Notes: a model not told the origin generated them from the sequence alone. 64,000 nt of DNA from Chloroflexota bacterium (GCA_013388855.1 JACAEM010000008.1:62001-126000), one strand, 5' to 3'. Numbered from the stretch's first letter, positions 45,060 to 53,478 are shown. Made by a program: numbers and translations.

Positions 45060-46268
45060 CTACTTCACCTTCTCGTTCAACACCTTCGGGAACAGAGCAT
45101 AGAACTCTGTCGCAGCGACAACTTCGTCGAGCGGGACCTGGTCATTCACAGTATGAGCCCAAATCTCATCGCCGGGACCAAAGCCGATGGAGGGAATCCC
45201 CGCCTTGCCAGCCCAGTATGTCCCGTTCGTGGAGAAGCTCCACTTGCCGGTGGGACGCGTCTCATTCCACAATTGCCGAATCGTTTCCTGTCCGGCTTGC
45301 ACGATGGGGTGTTTCTCTTCCAACGCCCAGGCGGGATAATATTTATCAACCGGGAAAACAAAGCCGGTATAGGACGGCTCATCGTAGAAAAGCTCCTCCA
45401 CTTTGATCTGGTCACGCAGGAAACCGGGGATCAAATCTTTGACCTGTTGTACCGCCTGTTCCTTTGTTTCACCGAACGTCAGGCGGCGGTCAATGAAGAT
45501 GGTAAAACCATCCGGCACGGCGTTGATGGATGCGGTGCTGATGCGCGTGTCGGTCACCATGATCGTGCCCTTGCCGAGGAACGGGTCAGTATGCAGGTGC
45601 GCATCCAGATCGCGGATACCCGAGATCACGTTGAGCATCTTGTACAGTGCGCTGTCACCCAAGTGATGCGAGGCGGCATGCGCCGATTTCCCGGTGGAAG
45701 TCACTTTCAATTCCACGCGACCTTTATGTCCGCGATAGACCTGCATTCGGGTCGGCTCGCCGATGACCACAAAATCGGGTCTGACCTTCGGGTCTACTTC
45801 CACGAAAGTGTTGGGGGCGATGCCATCACACCACTCTTCCATATTGCCGAAATACCAGGCTGTCGTATCTTCGAGCAGACCAAGCTCTTTGGCAAACGAC
45901 AAGCCATATACCATGCCCGGCGTGGAGGCTTTCTCGTCCGACGCGCCACGCGCATACAGGATTCCATTCTCGACCTTGCCCTTGAACGGATCCCACTGCC
46001 AGGAGGCGGGATCGCCAATGCCTACGGTGTCGATGTGCGAATCGTAGACGATGACGCGTTTACCTGAGCCGATGCGACCCATGATATTACCCATCTTGTC
46101 AAAGCGGACTTCCTCGAAGCCCAGCTTCGTCATCTCGGCGCCAATGCGTTCCCCGACTTCCTTCAACTGTCCATCCATACTGGGGATGGCACAGATCTCG
46201 CGCATAAAGGTTATGATATTATCTCGATTTTCTTCCACCCTTTTCTTTATTTCTTTCACTTCCGTCAT
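45060..46268 (-). CDS. YgeY-type M20 family metallohydrolase
   Basis: A 402-residue M20 peptidase/deacylase-like zinc enzyme. Start ATG 46268 has GAGG eight bases upstream; an in-frame GTG nine bases earlier is less suitable. Metal-site motifs are VYDSHIDTVG, GASDEKAS, MEEWCDG with the catalytic glutamate, GEPT and WAHTVNDQV. The dimerisation domain insert is present (about 180-290). YgeY proteins accompany ygeW and carbamate kinase genes and are thought to deacylate or hydrolyse a ureido/amino acid intermediate. The precise bond is unknown. Confidence 0.85.
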   Translation of the reverse strand: MTEVKEIKKRVEENRDNIITFMREICAIPSMDGQLKEVGERIGAEMTKLGFEEVRFDKMGNIMGRIGSGKRVIVYDSHIDTVGIGDPASWQWDPFKGKVENGILYARGASDEKASTPGMVYGLSFAKELGLLEDTTAWYFGNMEEWCDGIAPNTFVEVDPKVRPDFVVIGEPTRMQVYRGHKGRVELKVTSTGKSAHAASHHLGDSALYKMLNVISGIRDLDAHLHTDPFLGKGTIMVTDTRISTASINAVPDGFTIFIDRRLTFGETKEQAVQQVKDLIPGFLRDQIKVEELFYDEPSYTGFVFPVDKYYPAWALEEKHPIVQAGQETIRQLWNETRPTGKWSFSTNGTYWAGKAGIPSIGFGPGDEIWAHTVNDQVPLDEVVAATEFYALFPKVLNEKVK

Positions 46269-46344
46269 TTCATACACCTCATAAGTTTGAATATTTGCAG
46301 GTTTACAAATTCACCCTGCAATTCGAAAACTTGTAAACCTGAAA

Positions 46345-47064
46345 CTAACTGTTTCCAATCCGTCTCACCACATGGAAATTGAAATAGCCCGGAATAAAGT
46401 AACTCACCGTGTAATCCACGATACGCCCGTCTTCGGTGTAGAGTTGCGAAATAAACTGCAACAATACATCGCCTCGTTGGATCTCAAGCGCCTTGGCGAC
46501 CTCGGCAGTGGCATTGGTGGCGCTGATGGCTGCGCGGGAAACGGTCAGTTTGTCGCCGCGATGCAGCAGAAAGTCCAGGATAGAACCGGTGAACCCATCC
46601 GGCAGATCGGCAGGTGAGATGACATCGAAGGGCAGGGTGTCGATCAAATAGGCGACCGGGCGGCTGTCGGCGCGGATCACGCGTCGGACGCGCGTGAGGC
46701 GTGTTCCATCCGGCACCCCCAGTCCCGCGGACACATCCTTTGCGGACTCCACCTGGTCGGCATGCAGATCGCTGACCGTAGTCTGCAAATTCATGCGGCG
46801 CGCCATGGTATCGACGCTTTCCAACACTTCCAGCCCCGCGTCGATGACGGGAACCTTGCCCACCACATACGTGCCCGAACCCTGCCGGCGGCGGATCAGC
46901 CCCTGTGTTTCGAAAGTCCGCATCGCCTCGCGCAGCGTGGCGCGCGAAACACCCATTTGCTTCGCCAGGTCGGGTTCCGAGATCAAGCGCTGACCTGCGG
47001 GAGTGCGCGCGATCAACTCAGCAAGATCAGCCTGCAAACGTTGAAACGGAAAATTAGCCATCAT
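46345..47064 (-). CDS. GntR-family (HutC/UTRA) transcriptional regulator
   Basis: A 239-residue one-component regulator. The N-terminal winged helix has SEPDLAKQMGVSRATLREAMRTFETQGLIRRRQGSGTYV (about 28-70), and a UTRA-like ligand domain occupies about 80-238. It overlaps the adenine deaminase stop by ATGA, so it is coupled to that operon. The palindromes AGTTGTCTGACAACT and AAGTTGTCAGACAACTT at two operon promoters in the same island have the symmetric form bound by this family and are likely its sites. The inducer is unknown. Confidence 0.9.
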   Translation of the reverse strand: MMANFPFQRLQADLAELIARTPAGQRLISEPDLAKQMGVSRATLREAMRTFETQGLIRRRQGSGTYVVGKVPVIDAGLEVLESVDTMARRMNLQTTVSDLHADQVESAKDVSAGLGVPDGTRLTRVRRVIRADSRPVAYLIDTLPFDVISPADLPDGFTGSILDFLLHRGDKLTVSRAAISATNATAEVAKALEIQRGDVLLQFISQLYTEDGRIVDYTVSYFIPGYFNFHVVRRIGNS

Positions 47065-48851
47065 CCCTCCAAAACTGGAACAAACTTGAACTGGGTCACA
47101 TCCACGAGACCCTTGTCTGAAATTCGCAACTCGGGGATCACCACGAGCGCGAGCAATGACAATTGCATATTCGGGTTATTCAACGTGCATCCGCACGACT
47201 TGAACCCTTTCAGGATCGTCCCCGCCTTCCTTGCCACAACATCCGCTCTTTCATTGGACATAAGACCGGCGATCTTCAACTCGACCTGACCGATGACTTT
47301 TCCGTTCCTGACGACCACCTGCCCCCCTCCGCTTCGCGCCAAGGCGTTGCCTGCCACCGCCATGGATTCTTCATCCGTGCCGACGACGATCATGTGATGC
47401 GAGTCATGTGCAACCGTGGAGGCGACGGCGCATTTGGCGGTGAAACCAAACCCACTTACCAGGCCGACCATGATGCCGTTCATCCCATCGTGACGTTTGA
47501 TCAACGCAATCTTGGCAATGTCGCGCGCAATATCCGGTTTGATCTCGCTGTCTACAGGTTGAACATCGAATGTCAAATGCCGGGTGGGCGCCTGATTTTC
47601 GATCACTCCGATGACATTTGCCTTTAACACACCATTCGCCTTCTTCGGCGTCCGCAAGATGAAATCGGAGGCGGTCAACTTCTTTTTCAAATGGACGGAG
47701 TTTGTCACCCACGCAGGATAGGTGAATTTCGGCAGGCTCACTTTCCACTCGCCCTTTTCAGCAATGACCTGTCCTTTTGCGATGACCATCTCAGCTTTGA
47801 AATTCCTCAAGTCCTTCACCAACACCACATCTGCCCAGCGACCGGGGGCGATCATGCCCATCTCGCGGCTCAAGCCAAAATGCTCGGCAGTGTTAATTGT
47901 CATCATCTGAATGGCTGTGATTGGATCGAGTCCCTGTTCGACGGCGTGGCGCAGGACACGGTCCATATGACCATCGTGGGAAAGCGTCTGGGCATGGGAG
48001 TCGTCCGTTACAAGGATGAAACGGCGCGAATCCATGCCGAGGTGCGTGATCGCGCCCACCTGCGAAGCAACGTCCAGCCACGAGGAACCGTACCGCAACA
48101 TGGCTTTCATGCCCTGACGCACACGTTCCACCGCGTCTTCGAGATGAGTACCTTCGTGATCGTCTTCCGCGCCGCCCGCGACATAGCCATGGAAGGGAAG
48201 TCCGAGATCGGGCGAGGCGTAATGCCCACCGATGGTCTTGCCGTGCGCGTGCGTGATGGACATTTCCTCCAGCATGTTCTGATCACCCATGAACACACCG
48301 GGAAAGTTCATCATCTCGCCGAGACCAATAATACCTTTCCATTTCATCGCCTGCGCCACTTCCTTCGGACCGATATGCGCGCCGGGACTCTCGAACCCCG
48401 GAGCGGACGGCACGCACGAGGGCATCTGCACCCACACATGGATGGGTTGCTGTTGCGCTTCGTCCACCATCAACTTGACGCCCTTCAAGCCAAAGATGTT
48501 GGCGATCTCATGCGGGTCGATGAACATGCCGGTTGTGCCGCGCACCGCCACCGCCCGGACGAATTCCGTGACCGTGACCATGCCCGACTCGACATGCATA
48601 TGCCCATCGAGCAAACCAGGGACAAGATAACGTCCCTTTGCATCGATGACCTTCGTCTTTTTTCCGATGGTGTGACTCGCATCCTCCCCAACGTAGGCGA
48701 TATGCCCATCCCTGACGGCGATATCGGTGCCGGGGATGATCTCACCCGATTGGACGCTGACCCACTGTCCATTGCGGATGACCAGGTCAGCGGGGGCGCG
48801 TCCCATGGCAGTATCGACAAGTGCGCGGGTTAATTTCAGGGATGAAGGCAT
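47061..48851 (-). CDS. ade: Adenine deaminase
   Basis: Adenine to hypoxanthine deaminase of the amidohydrolase superfamily. Start at ATG 48851 with GGAGACA upstream; a long non-coding-looking extension upstream in the same frame is not part of the protein. The 596 residues have GHMHVES (H84, H86, E88) metal-site motif, the second-domain IDPHEIANIFG, and the C-terminal AHDSHHMIVVGTDEESMAVAGNAL. It would provide hypoxanthine to the hydroxylase. The downstream GntR gene is coupled. Confidence 0.93.
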   Translation of the reverse strand: MPSSLKLTRALVDTAMGRAPADLVIRNGQWVSVQSGEIIPGTDIAVRDGHIAYVGEDASHTIGKKTKVIDAKGRYLVPGLLDGHMHVESGMVTVTEFVRAVAVRGTTGMFIDPHEIANIFGLKGVKLMVDEAQQQPIHVWVQMPSCVPSAPGFESPGAHIGPKEVAQAMKWKGIIGLGEMMNFPGVFMGDQNMLEEMSITHAHGKTIGGHYASPDLGLPFHGYVAGGAEDDHEGTHLEDAVERVRQGMKAMLRYGSSWLDVASQVGAITHLGMDSRRFILVTDDSHAQTLSHDGHMDRVLRHAVEQGLDPITAIQMMTINTAEHFGLSREMGMIAPGRWADVVLVKDLRNFKAEMVIAKGQVIAEKGEWKVSLPKFTYPAWVTNSVHLKKKLTASDFILRTPKKANGVLKANVIGVIENQAPTRHLTFDVQPVDSEIKPDIARDIAKIALIKRHDGMNGIMVGLVSGFGFTAKCAVASTVAHDSHHMIVVGTDEESMAVAGNALARSGGGQVVVRNGKVIGQVELKIAGLMSNERADVVARKAGTILKGFKSCGCTLNNPNMQLSLLALVVIPELRISDKGLVDVTQFKFVPVLEG

Positions 48852-48871
48852 TCTGTCTCCATTATCAATAG

Positions 48872-49192
48872 CTACGATCGAATTTGATAAAACAATACGA
48901 CAACTACGACCCATAGGCTGGCAAAAAACGCAGGAAACAACAACAGCCAGGCCCAGGATTTTTTCTTCGCACGTACGGCTACCGCAGAACCGATCTGAAA
49001 CAACGGTAGCAGAATGGGCAGGCGGTAAAGACCCGGCGAACCAGACAGATAATATGAGAACGGTATGAACAGGACCGCACCGATAAGCACCAGCCAGAAC
49101 TTCTCTTTGAGAATACCGACAACCGAGAGCAAAAGCGACACAAGCACAGCCGGGAAGCCAAACAGAAGAACAACGAAAACCTGGGCCATCAT
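48872..49192 (-). CDS. Small polytopic membrane protein, unknown
   Basis: About 106 residues with GGAGG four bases before ATG 49192 (the next codon, 49189, is also ATG). Three or four hydrophobic helices (about 5-25, 30-45, 57-70, 80-100) and a basic loop RAKKK. It lies between the P-loop kinase and adenine deaminase genes, with small gaps, suggesting co-transcription. No function can be given. Confidence 0.65.
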   Translation of the reverse strand: MMAQVFVVLLFGFPAVLVSLLLSVVGILKEKFWLVLIGAVLFIPFSYYLSGSPGLYRLPILLPLFQIGSAVAVRAKKKSWAWLLLFPAFFASLWVVVVVLFYQIRS

Positions 49193-49203
49193 ATCGCCTC
49201 CGC

Positions 49204-49764
49204 TCAATGGTACCTCCCAGCAATTAATGGAATAGCCTTAAGAGGCTGGATGTCCATGTTGTCGTTCAAAACAAATTCCAGAACCCGCTCATAATTCTGA
49301 TCAACAGTATGAAGCGAGTCAATGAACAGGGCGGTCCCCGGCTCCCATTCACGGAAGCGCTGTCGCTGGTGCTGAATGCGCTCCCAAGTGGCGATCTCAG
49401 GGTGTTTCAACTCATTGAAATGGCTGGTCACTCTTTCCTTCCAAACATTCTCATCGGAAAGAAAAACGTAGATCGGCAAAAAGCCGACATTATGCTTGCG
49501 GGCCAGTTCCTGGGCATGGTGACGGTCCATGTTCATAAAGACCGACTCGGCAATAACGCTGAGTCCCAGTTCCAGTTGGGTGTTGACCACATCGAGCAGG
49601 ACCGCGACTCTCGAATCCCAGAACGGAATACCGGCATTTTCCGGCACATCACCGATGACATCATCGATGCAAATGAACGGAAAGCGTAATTCACGCGCCA
49701 GCCGCTTCGCTAAAGTTGTTTTGCCTACACCCGGTAAACCTGAAAAAATGATCAGCTTGTTCAT
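49204..49764 (-). CDS. P-loop kinase-like ATPase
   Basis: A 186-residue protein starting at ATG 49764 (MNKLIIFSGLPGVGKTT). Walker A is GLPGVGKTT. The sequence has the pattern of small-molecule kinases of the AAA_33/zeta-toxin-like group, with ESVFMNMDRHHAQEL, VYVFLSDENVWKERV-like sugar/nucleotide kinase lid and RIQHQRQRFREWEPGTALFIDS. Substrate unknown; in context it may phosphorylate a nucleoside. The longer upstream reading has no support. Confidence 0.75.
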   Translation of the reverse strand: MNKLIIFSGLPGVGKTTLAKRLARELRFPFICIDDVIGDVPENAGIPFWDSRVAVLLDVVNTQLELGLSVIAESVFMNMDRHHAQELARKHNVGFLPIYVFLSDENVWKERVTSHFNELKHPEIATWERIQHQRQRFREWEPGTALFIDSLHTVDQNYERVLEFVLNDNMDIQPLKAIPLIAGRYH

Positions 49765-49825
49765 CAAGTTCAAAAGTTTGAGGTTGGAAGGTTCAGAGGT
49801 TTGGGCGTTCAAACGTTCCAACTTG

Positions 49826-51205
49826 CTAACCCGCCAACAACCTCCGGGCTGCTTTGTTGTGTTTCTCAATCAGTTTTCGCTCGTCAACGGTGGCTACGCA
49901 TCCTTCCTTGACGATGAACCTGCCTCCGACTACGGTGTAATCCACGCGGACAGGTTGACCGAACACAATCGCCGAAACGGGGTCGTGCATCCCTGTAAAC
50001 TCGATGCGGTTGAGGTCGACGGCAAAGAAGTCAGCACACTTTCCACTTTCCAAACTTCCGATGTCTGTCCTTCCCAAAACCGCCGCCCCTCCACGCGTTC
50101 CCAAATACAGCGCCTCTCTTGCCGTCATCAATTTGCGATTCGGATCGTTGGATAATGAATAACCCGTGATCCCATCTTTCACGCGCGACAGCAACATCGC
50201 ATTGCGGACTTCCGCCAGCAGGTGCGAACCGTCATTGGAGGCGGAACCGTCCACGCCGAGACCAACGTTGACACCCGCTTGCCGATATTCCTTGATGGGA
50301 GCAATGCCCGAAGCCAGCCTCATGTTGGATGTTGGACAGTGCGCCACACCGCAATTGTGTCTGGCAAAGACTTTGACCTCCTCGTCATCGACCCAAATTG
50401 CATGCGCGAACCAGACGTCGTCGCCAACCCAGTCCACTTCTTGCATGTATCCGACGGGACGATGGCCGAATTTTTGCAGGCAGAATTGTTCCTCATCTTC
50501 GGTCTCGGCGAGGTGCGTATGCAGGTGCACGCCGTATTCACGCGCCAATTTGGCGGACTGTTTCATCAGTTCGCCGGTCACGCTGAAGGGGGAACACGGC
50601 GCAAGGACAATTTGAACCATCGAACCGGGTTTGGCATCGTGATAGTTCTCGATCAGGCGCTGTGAATCTTTGAGGATGGAATCTTCGTCATCTACCACGC
50701 TGTCGGGCGGGAGTCCGCCTTTCGATTCGCCGAGGGACATGGAGCCGCGCGAGGCGTGGAGGCGGAGTCCGATTTCGGAAGCCGCGGCAATTTCATCGTC
50801 GAGTTTTGAACCGTTTGGATAAAGGTATAGATGATCCGAGGCCGTGGTGCATCCCGAAAGGGCAAGCTCAGACAGCGCAGTCTGGGTCGAGATGAAAATA
50901 TCCTCGGGGTTTATACGCGCCCAGATCGGGTAGAGGGTTTTGAGCCAGTTGAATAGATTGGCATCCTGCGCGGCGGGGATGGCGCGCGTGAGGGTCTGGT
51001 AGAAGTGGTGATGTGTGTTGACAAGACCCGGCAGGACAACGTGACCCGTGAGGTCAAGGACTTCGTCGGCAGTGGCAGGAAGCTCAGACATCGGTCCGAC
51101 TTCCTGGATAAGCCCGCGGCGAATAAAAAGACCACCATCGGGAATTTCCCGCTGATGGTCATCCATGGTGACGATATGGGCATTCTTGACTAGGAGGGTG
51201 GTCAT
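49826..51205 (-). CDS. 8-oxoguanine deaminase / SsnA-related amidohydrolase
   Basis: A 459-residue zinc amidohydrolase from ATG 51205. It has the NTHHHFYQTLTRA metal motif (H65, H67 with extra H66), HLAETEDE, and VDGSASNDGSHLLAEVR. The AEL-x-x-SGCTTASDHLYLYPNG pattern is typical of 8-oxoguanine deaminases, which turn 8-oxoguanine into urate; guanine or cytosine-like substrates are alternatives. SsnA-type genes accompany YgeW/YgeY clusters. A perfect operator palindrome lies in its promoter. Confidence 0.88.
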   Translation of the reverse strand: MTTLLVKNAHIVTMDDHQREIPDGGLFIRRGLIQEVGPMSELPATADEVLDLTGHVVLPGLVNTHHHFYQTLTRAIPAAQDANLFNWLKTLYPIWARINPEDIFISTQTALSELALSGCTTASDHLYLYPNGSKLDDEIAAASEIGLRLHASRGSMSLGESKGGLPPDSVVDDEDSILKDSQRLIENYHDAKPGSMVQIVLAPCSPFSVTGELMKQSAKLAREYGVHLHTHLAETEDEEQFCLQKFGHRPVGYMQEVDWVGDDVWFAHAIWVDDEEVKVFARHNCGVAHCPTSNMRLASGIAPIKEYRQAGVNVGLGVDGSASNDGSHLLAEVRNAMLLSRVKDGITGYSLSNDPNRKLMTAREALYLGTRGGAAVLGRTDIGSLESGKCADFFAVDLNRIEFTGMHDPVSAIVFGQPVRVDYTVVGGRFIVKEGCVATVDERKLIEKHNKAARRLLAG

Positions 51206-51258
51206 GTTATTTGATGGTTTCAAGTCTGTTGGTCGGTTCGTCCAGTCGCCTAGGCCAA

Positions 51259-51305
51259 AGTTGTCTGACAACTATAGTGTAGCACAAAAAGAGGGAGACT
51301 GTCAA
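51259..51305 (-). promoter_or_regulatory. Promoter and operator of the 8-oxoguanine deaminase operon
   Basis: On the minus strand TTGACA (51300-51305) and TACACT (51276-51281) are separated by 18 bases. The perfect palindrome AGTTGTCTGACAACT (51259-51273) begins just downstream of the -10 box, so a bound GntR-type protein would block initiation or clearance. Confidence 0.8.
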
Positions 51306-51319
51306 CAATGAGAAGAGAT

Positions 51320-51355
51320 AAGCCGCCGTTTGGTCTGCACGGCGGCTTGTTTTTT
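51320..51355. terminator. Hairpin at the end of the PLP-enzyme gene
   Basis: AAGCCGCCGT pairs with ACGGCGGCTT around a 9-base loop; on plus it is followed by GTTTTTT, on minus by ATCTCTTCTC. It begins right after the PLP-enzyme stop and separates it from the deaminase promoter. Confidence 0.8.
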
Positions 51356-52820
51356 ATATCAACCCCACTTCCTTATTGAACTCGACGATCAGTTCGTCAA
51401 TTTCATCCGCCTGCTTTTGCACGTCAGTCCAGTAATTCGGCTCATACCATTGTTGTTGAATCTCTTCGTAGGTTTTACCCTGTTGCTCGACCCACGTGTA
51501 ATATTTCAGGTTATGAACGCGGCGGCGGTCGGTATAGCGCAGTTCGAGCATGTTATCTGTAGATTGACCATGCAGGTAACGGGCAAAATCTGCGGCGGCG
51601 TCACGCTCGGTGTATTGACCAAACTCCTGATGCATCTCATGGATGCGTGAGCGGTAAAGTTCCATCGAGTCGGTTAGGACGGTGAGCAGAATGTCATTTT
51701 CTCCCATCTCGTAATACTTGGCGGCTTTGATTGCCGAAAGCACGTTCGAGATGCCGGAGAAACCCAATAAATCGAGGTTGGAGACCAGTGATTCGGGGAC
51801 TCCTTTTTCAACAAGATAGGCGCGTCCGCTTTCCTCGTTGAACAGGCGGGCGAGGTTGACCACGGCATTATCGTCAATGGCGACGACGACATCGGTGTTC
51901 TTGACGTTGTGAATCCACGGCACGTGCTTGTCGCCGATGCCTTCGATGCGGTGTGCGCCGAATCCGTTTTCGAGCAGGGTTGGGCATTGCAGAGCTTCGC
52001 TTGCCACAATCTTGCTGTCGGGGAAGAGTTGCTTCATGTAATCGCCGCTGGCGATTGTTCCTGCCGAGCCGGTGGCAGATGCCATGCCGCGATAGCGGTC
52101 ATGCGGACCCATGACCTGCTTCAACACTTCCTCCATCGCGTGACCTGTCACTTCGTAGTGCCAGAGATAGTTGCCGAATTCATCGAACTGATTGAAGATC
52201 ATCAGATCCTGCCCGGACTTGCGCAGTTCCCAGCACTTGTCGAAGATTTCCTTCACGTTCGATTCGGAGCCGGGCGTTTTGATGACTTCTCCCGCCACGC
52301 TGGCAAGCCAGTCGAACCGTTCCTTCGACATGCCTTCGGGGAGGATGGCGATGGATTCACATGCCAGCAACGCGGAGTCATACGCGCCGCCGCGGCAATA
52401 GTTCCCTGTGGAGGGCCAGACGGCTTTCTGCACCGTCGGGTCGAACTGACCTGTGACCAGCCGCGGCACAAGACAACTGAACGCCGCTCCGACCTTGTGC
52501 GCGCCCGTCGGAAACCACTTGCCGACCAGCACGATGATGCGCGCCGGGACTCCCGTCAGTGTGGAGGGAAGTTCGAGATAGTTGACCCCGCCGAAGGTCC
52601 CGCCAGAAGCGATGGGTTCATTCTTCCATGTGATTCGGAAGAGGTTGCGCGGATGAATGTCCCAGAGCCCGATTCCCTTCAATTCATCCTTGATTTTTGC
52701 CGGAATCTTCGAAGGGTCCTTCATTTGTGCATAAGTGGGGATAATGATGTTACGCTCTTTCGCGCGTTTGACGGCATTTGCGCGGCGTGATTTTTCAACG
52801 GTCAAGTCGATGGTAGTCAT
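51354..52820 (-). CDS. Fold-type II PLP-dependent enzyme (unassigned subgroup)
   Basis: A 488-residue relative of tryptophan-synthase-beta/cysteine-synthase-like enzymes. The PLP lysine is K109 in WFPTGAHKVGAAF; the phosphate loop is ATGSAGTIASGD (249-260); an asparagine loop reads STGNYCRGG. It is about 90 residues longer than YgeX-type 2,3-diaminopropionate ammonia-lyases, and with differing motifs. In ygeW/ygeY clusters a diaminopropionate lyase completes the pathway to pyruvate, so this protein may replace it, but a thiolase-like or other beta-elimination role is possible. Confidence 0.78.
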   Translation of the reverse strand: MTTIDLTVEKSRRANAVKRAKERNIIIPTYAQMKDPSKIPAKIKDELKGIGLWDIHPRNLFRITWKNEPIASGGTFGGVNYLELPSTLTGVPARIIVLVGKWFPTGAHKVGAAFSCLVPRLVTGQFDPTVQKAVWPSTGNYCRGGAYDSALLACESIAILPEGMSKERFDWLASVAGEVIKTPGSESNVKEIFDKCWELRKSGQDLMIFNQFDEFGNYLWHYEVTGHAMEEVLKQVMGPHDRYRGMASATGSAGTIASGDYMKQLFPDSKIVASEALQCPTLLENGFGAHRIEGIGDKHVPWIHNVKNTDVVVAIDDNAVVNLARLFNEESGRAYLVEKGVPESLVSNLDLLGFSGISNVLSAIKAAKYYEMGENDILLTVLTDSMELYRSRIHEMHQEFGQYTERDAAADFARYLHGQSTDNMLELRYTDRRRVHNLKYYTWVEQQGKTYEEIQQQWYEPNYWTDVQKQADEIDELIVEFNKEVGLI

Positions 52821-52835
52821 ACCTTCCTCCTGAAA

Positions 52836-52883
52836 AAGTTGTCAGACAACTTGTATTATACTTCACAATCGATTCACCTACAA
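52836..52883 (-). promoter_or_regulatory. Promoter and operator of the PLP-enzyme gene
   Basis: On the minus strand TTGTAG (52878-52883) and TATAAT (52855-52860) are 17 bases apart. The perfect 17-bp palindrome AAGTTGTCAGACAACTT (52836-52852) lies two bases downstream of the -10 box, covering the transcription start; CAGGAGGAAGG follows as ribosome-binding site. Confidence 0.85.
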
Positions 52884-53266
52884 TATACTTTCGCTTGGGC
52901 AAGATTTTCTTCAACGGGTCCCATCATATCGAGGATGAGAGTTCCTGCCGCGAGGGAGTGAGGTGTTTTTTGACTCTTTCCCATCTAACCTTGCAACTCA
53001 TGCCAGCCTCATGGACTTTCGACCGTGCCCATTGAATCGACTCGTCCAAGCAACGCATTCGATCACGCACCATTCTGCCTGATGCCGTTTCACGGGCGTT
53101 CGCCGCTCCTGCAGCAATCAAAGATGATGAATTGTTCCAACATGAACGCACGCGTTGCAAACAGCATCAGCAATTCGTATCCAATATTTCAATGACGGAT
53201 ATGAAAGCTGAAAAATTTTTTAACGAAACCGTATGGTTATTTTAATGTATCGATTTCGAATCGGGG
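52884..53266. other. Intergenic region without a convincing gene
   Basis: About 380 bases. A 78-codon minus frame (52924-53160) has no Shine-Dalgarno or known relatives and an unusual serine/arginine composition; it could be a decayed gene fragment. Promoter-like A/T runs occur toward 53210-53240. No inverted repeats of note. Confidence 0.45.
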
Positions 53267-53278
53267 TATGATGATGTC

Positions 53279-53475
53279 AAGAGAAAGGAGGTAGCCATAG
53301 AGACACCGCCTGAAATGCAAGCCCACGGAAGGACTGGGAAGCCTTAACCTGGTCAGAAGCAGAAGTCCAGCTTTAGAACCAGACGTTCCCCTAACGATAG
53401 GAAGGCACGCAACCCCCACTTCCTTCCAGCCATAGTTTATTACCTGACGGACGGGTGCCCCCCGTCCGTCCTTTA
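53279..53475 (+). ncRNA. Putative structured small RNA (about 195 nt)
   Basis: A TATGAT (53267-53272) could be the -10 box, and a strong terminator (GACGGACGGG/CCCGTCCGTC at 53446-53470, then CTTTATTTAT) ends the unit. Between them there is no ORF. The middle folds as a long rod: GGAAGGA and TGGG pair with CCCA and TTCCTTCC, then GCCTT with AAGGC, then CTGGT with ACCAG, with internal bulges. Length and shape recall 6S RNA, but conserved 6S sequence was not recognised. It may be an unnamed regulatory RNA. Confidence 0.5.
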
Positions 53476-53478
53476 TTT
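53446..53478 (+). terminator. Intrinsic terminator of the putative small RNA
   Basis: Ten-bp stem GACGGACGGG/CCCGTCCGTC around a 5-base loop, followed by CTTTATTTAT. Confidence 0.88.

Noticed and set aside
44856-46067. A 403-codon plus-strand frame opposite the YgeY-type gene
   Set aside because: Antisense of a gene with complete M20 metal motifs; it also reads through the inverted-repeat element, and its protein has no recognisable domain.
47691-48833. A 380-codon plus-strand frame opposite adenine deaminase
   Set aside because: High GC at third codon positions of the deaminase leaves an open antisense frame; no start signal or domain supports it.
48852-49223. N-terminal extension of adenine deaminase
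   Set aside because: It overlaps the small membrane protein gene and lacks family similarity; ATG 48851 with GGAGACA fits the usual length.
52924-53160. A 78-codon minus-strand frame between the PLP gene and the putative RNA
   Set aside because: No ribosome-binding site, no family and unusual Ser/Arg composition; a decayed fragment is possible but unsupported.
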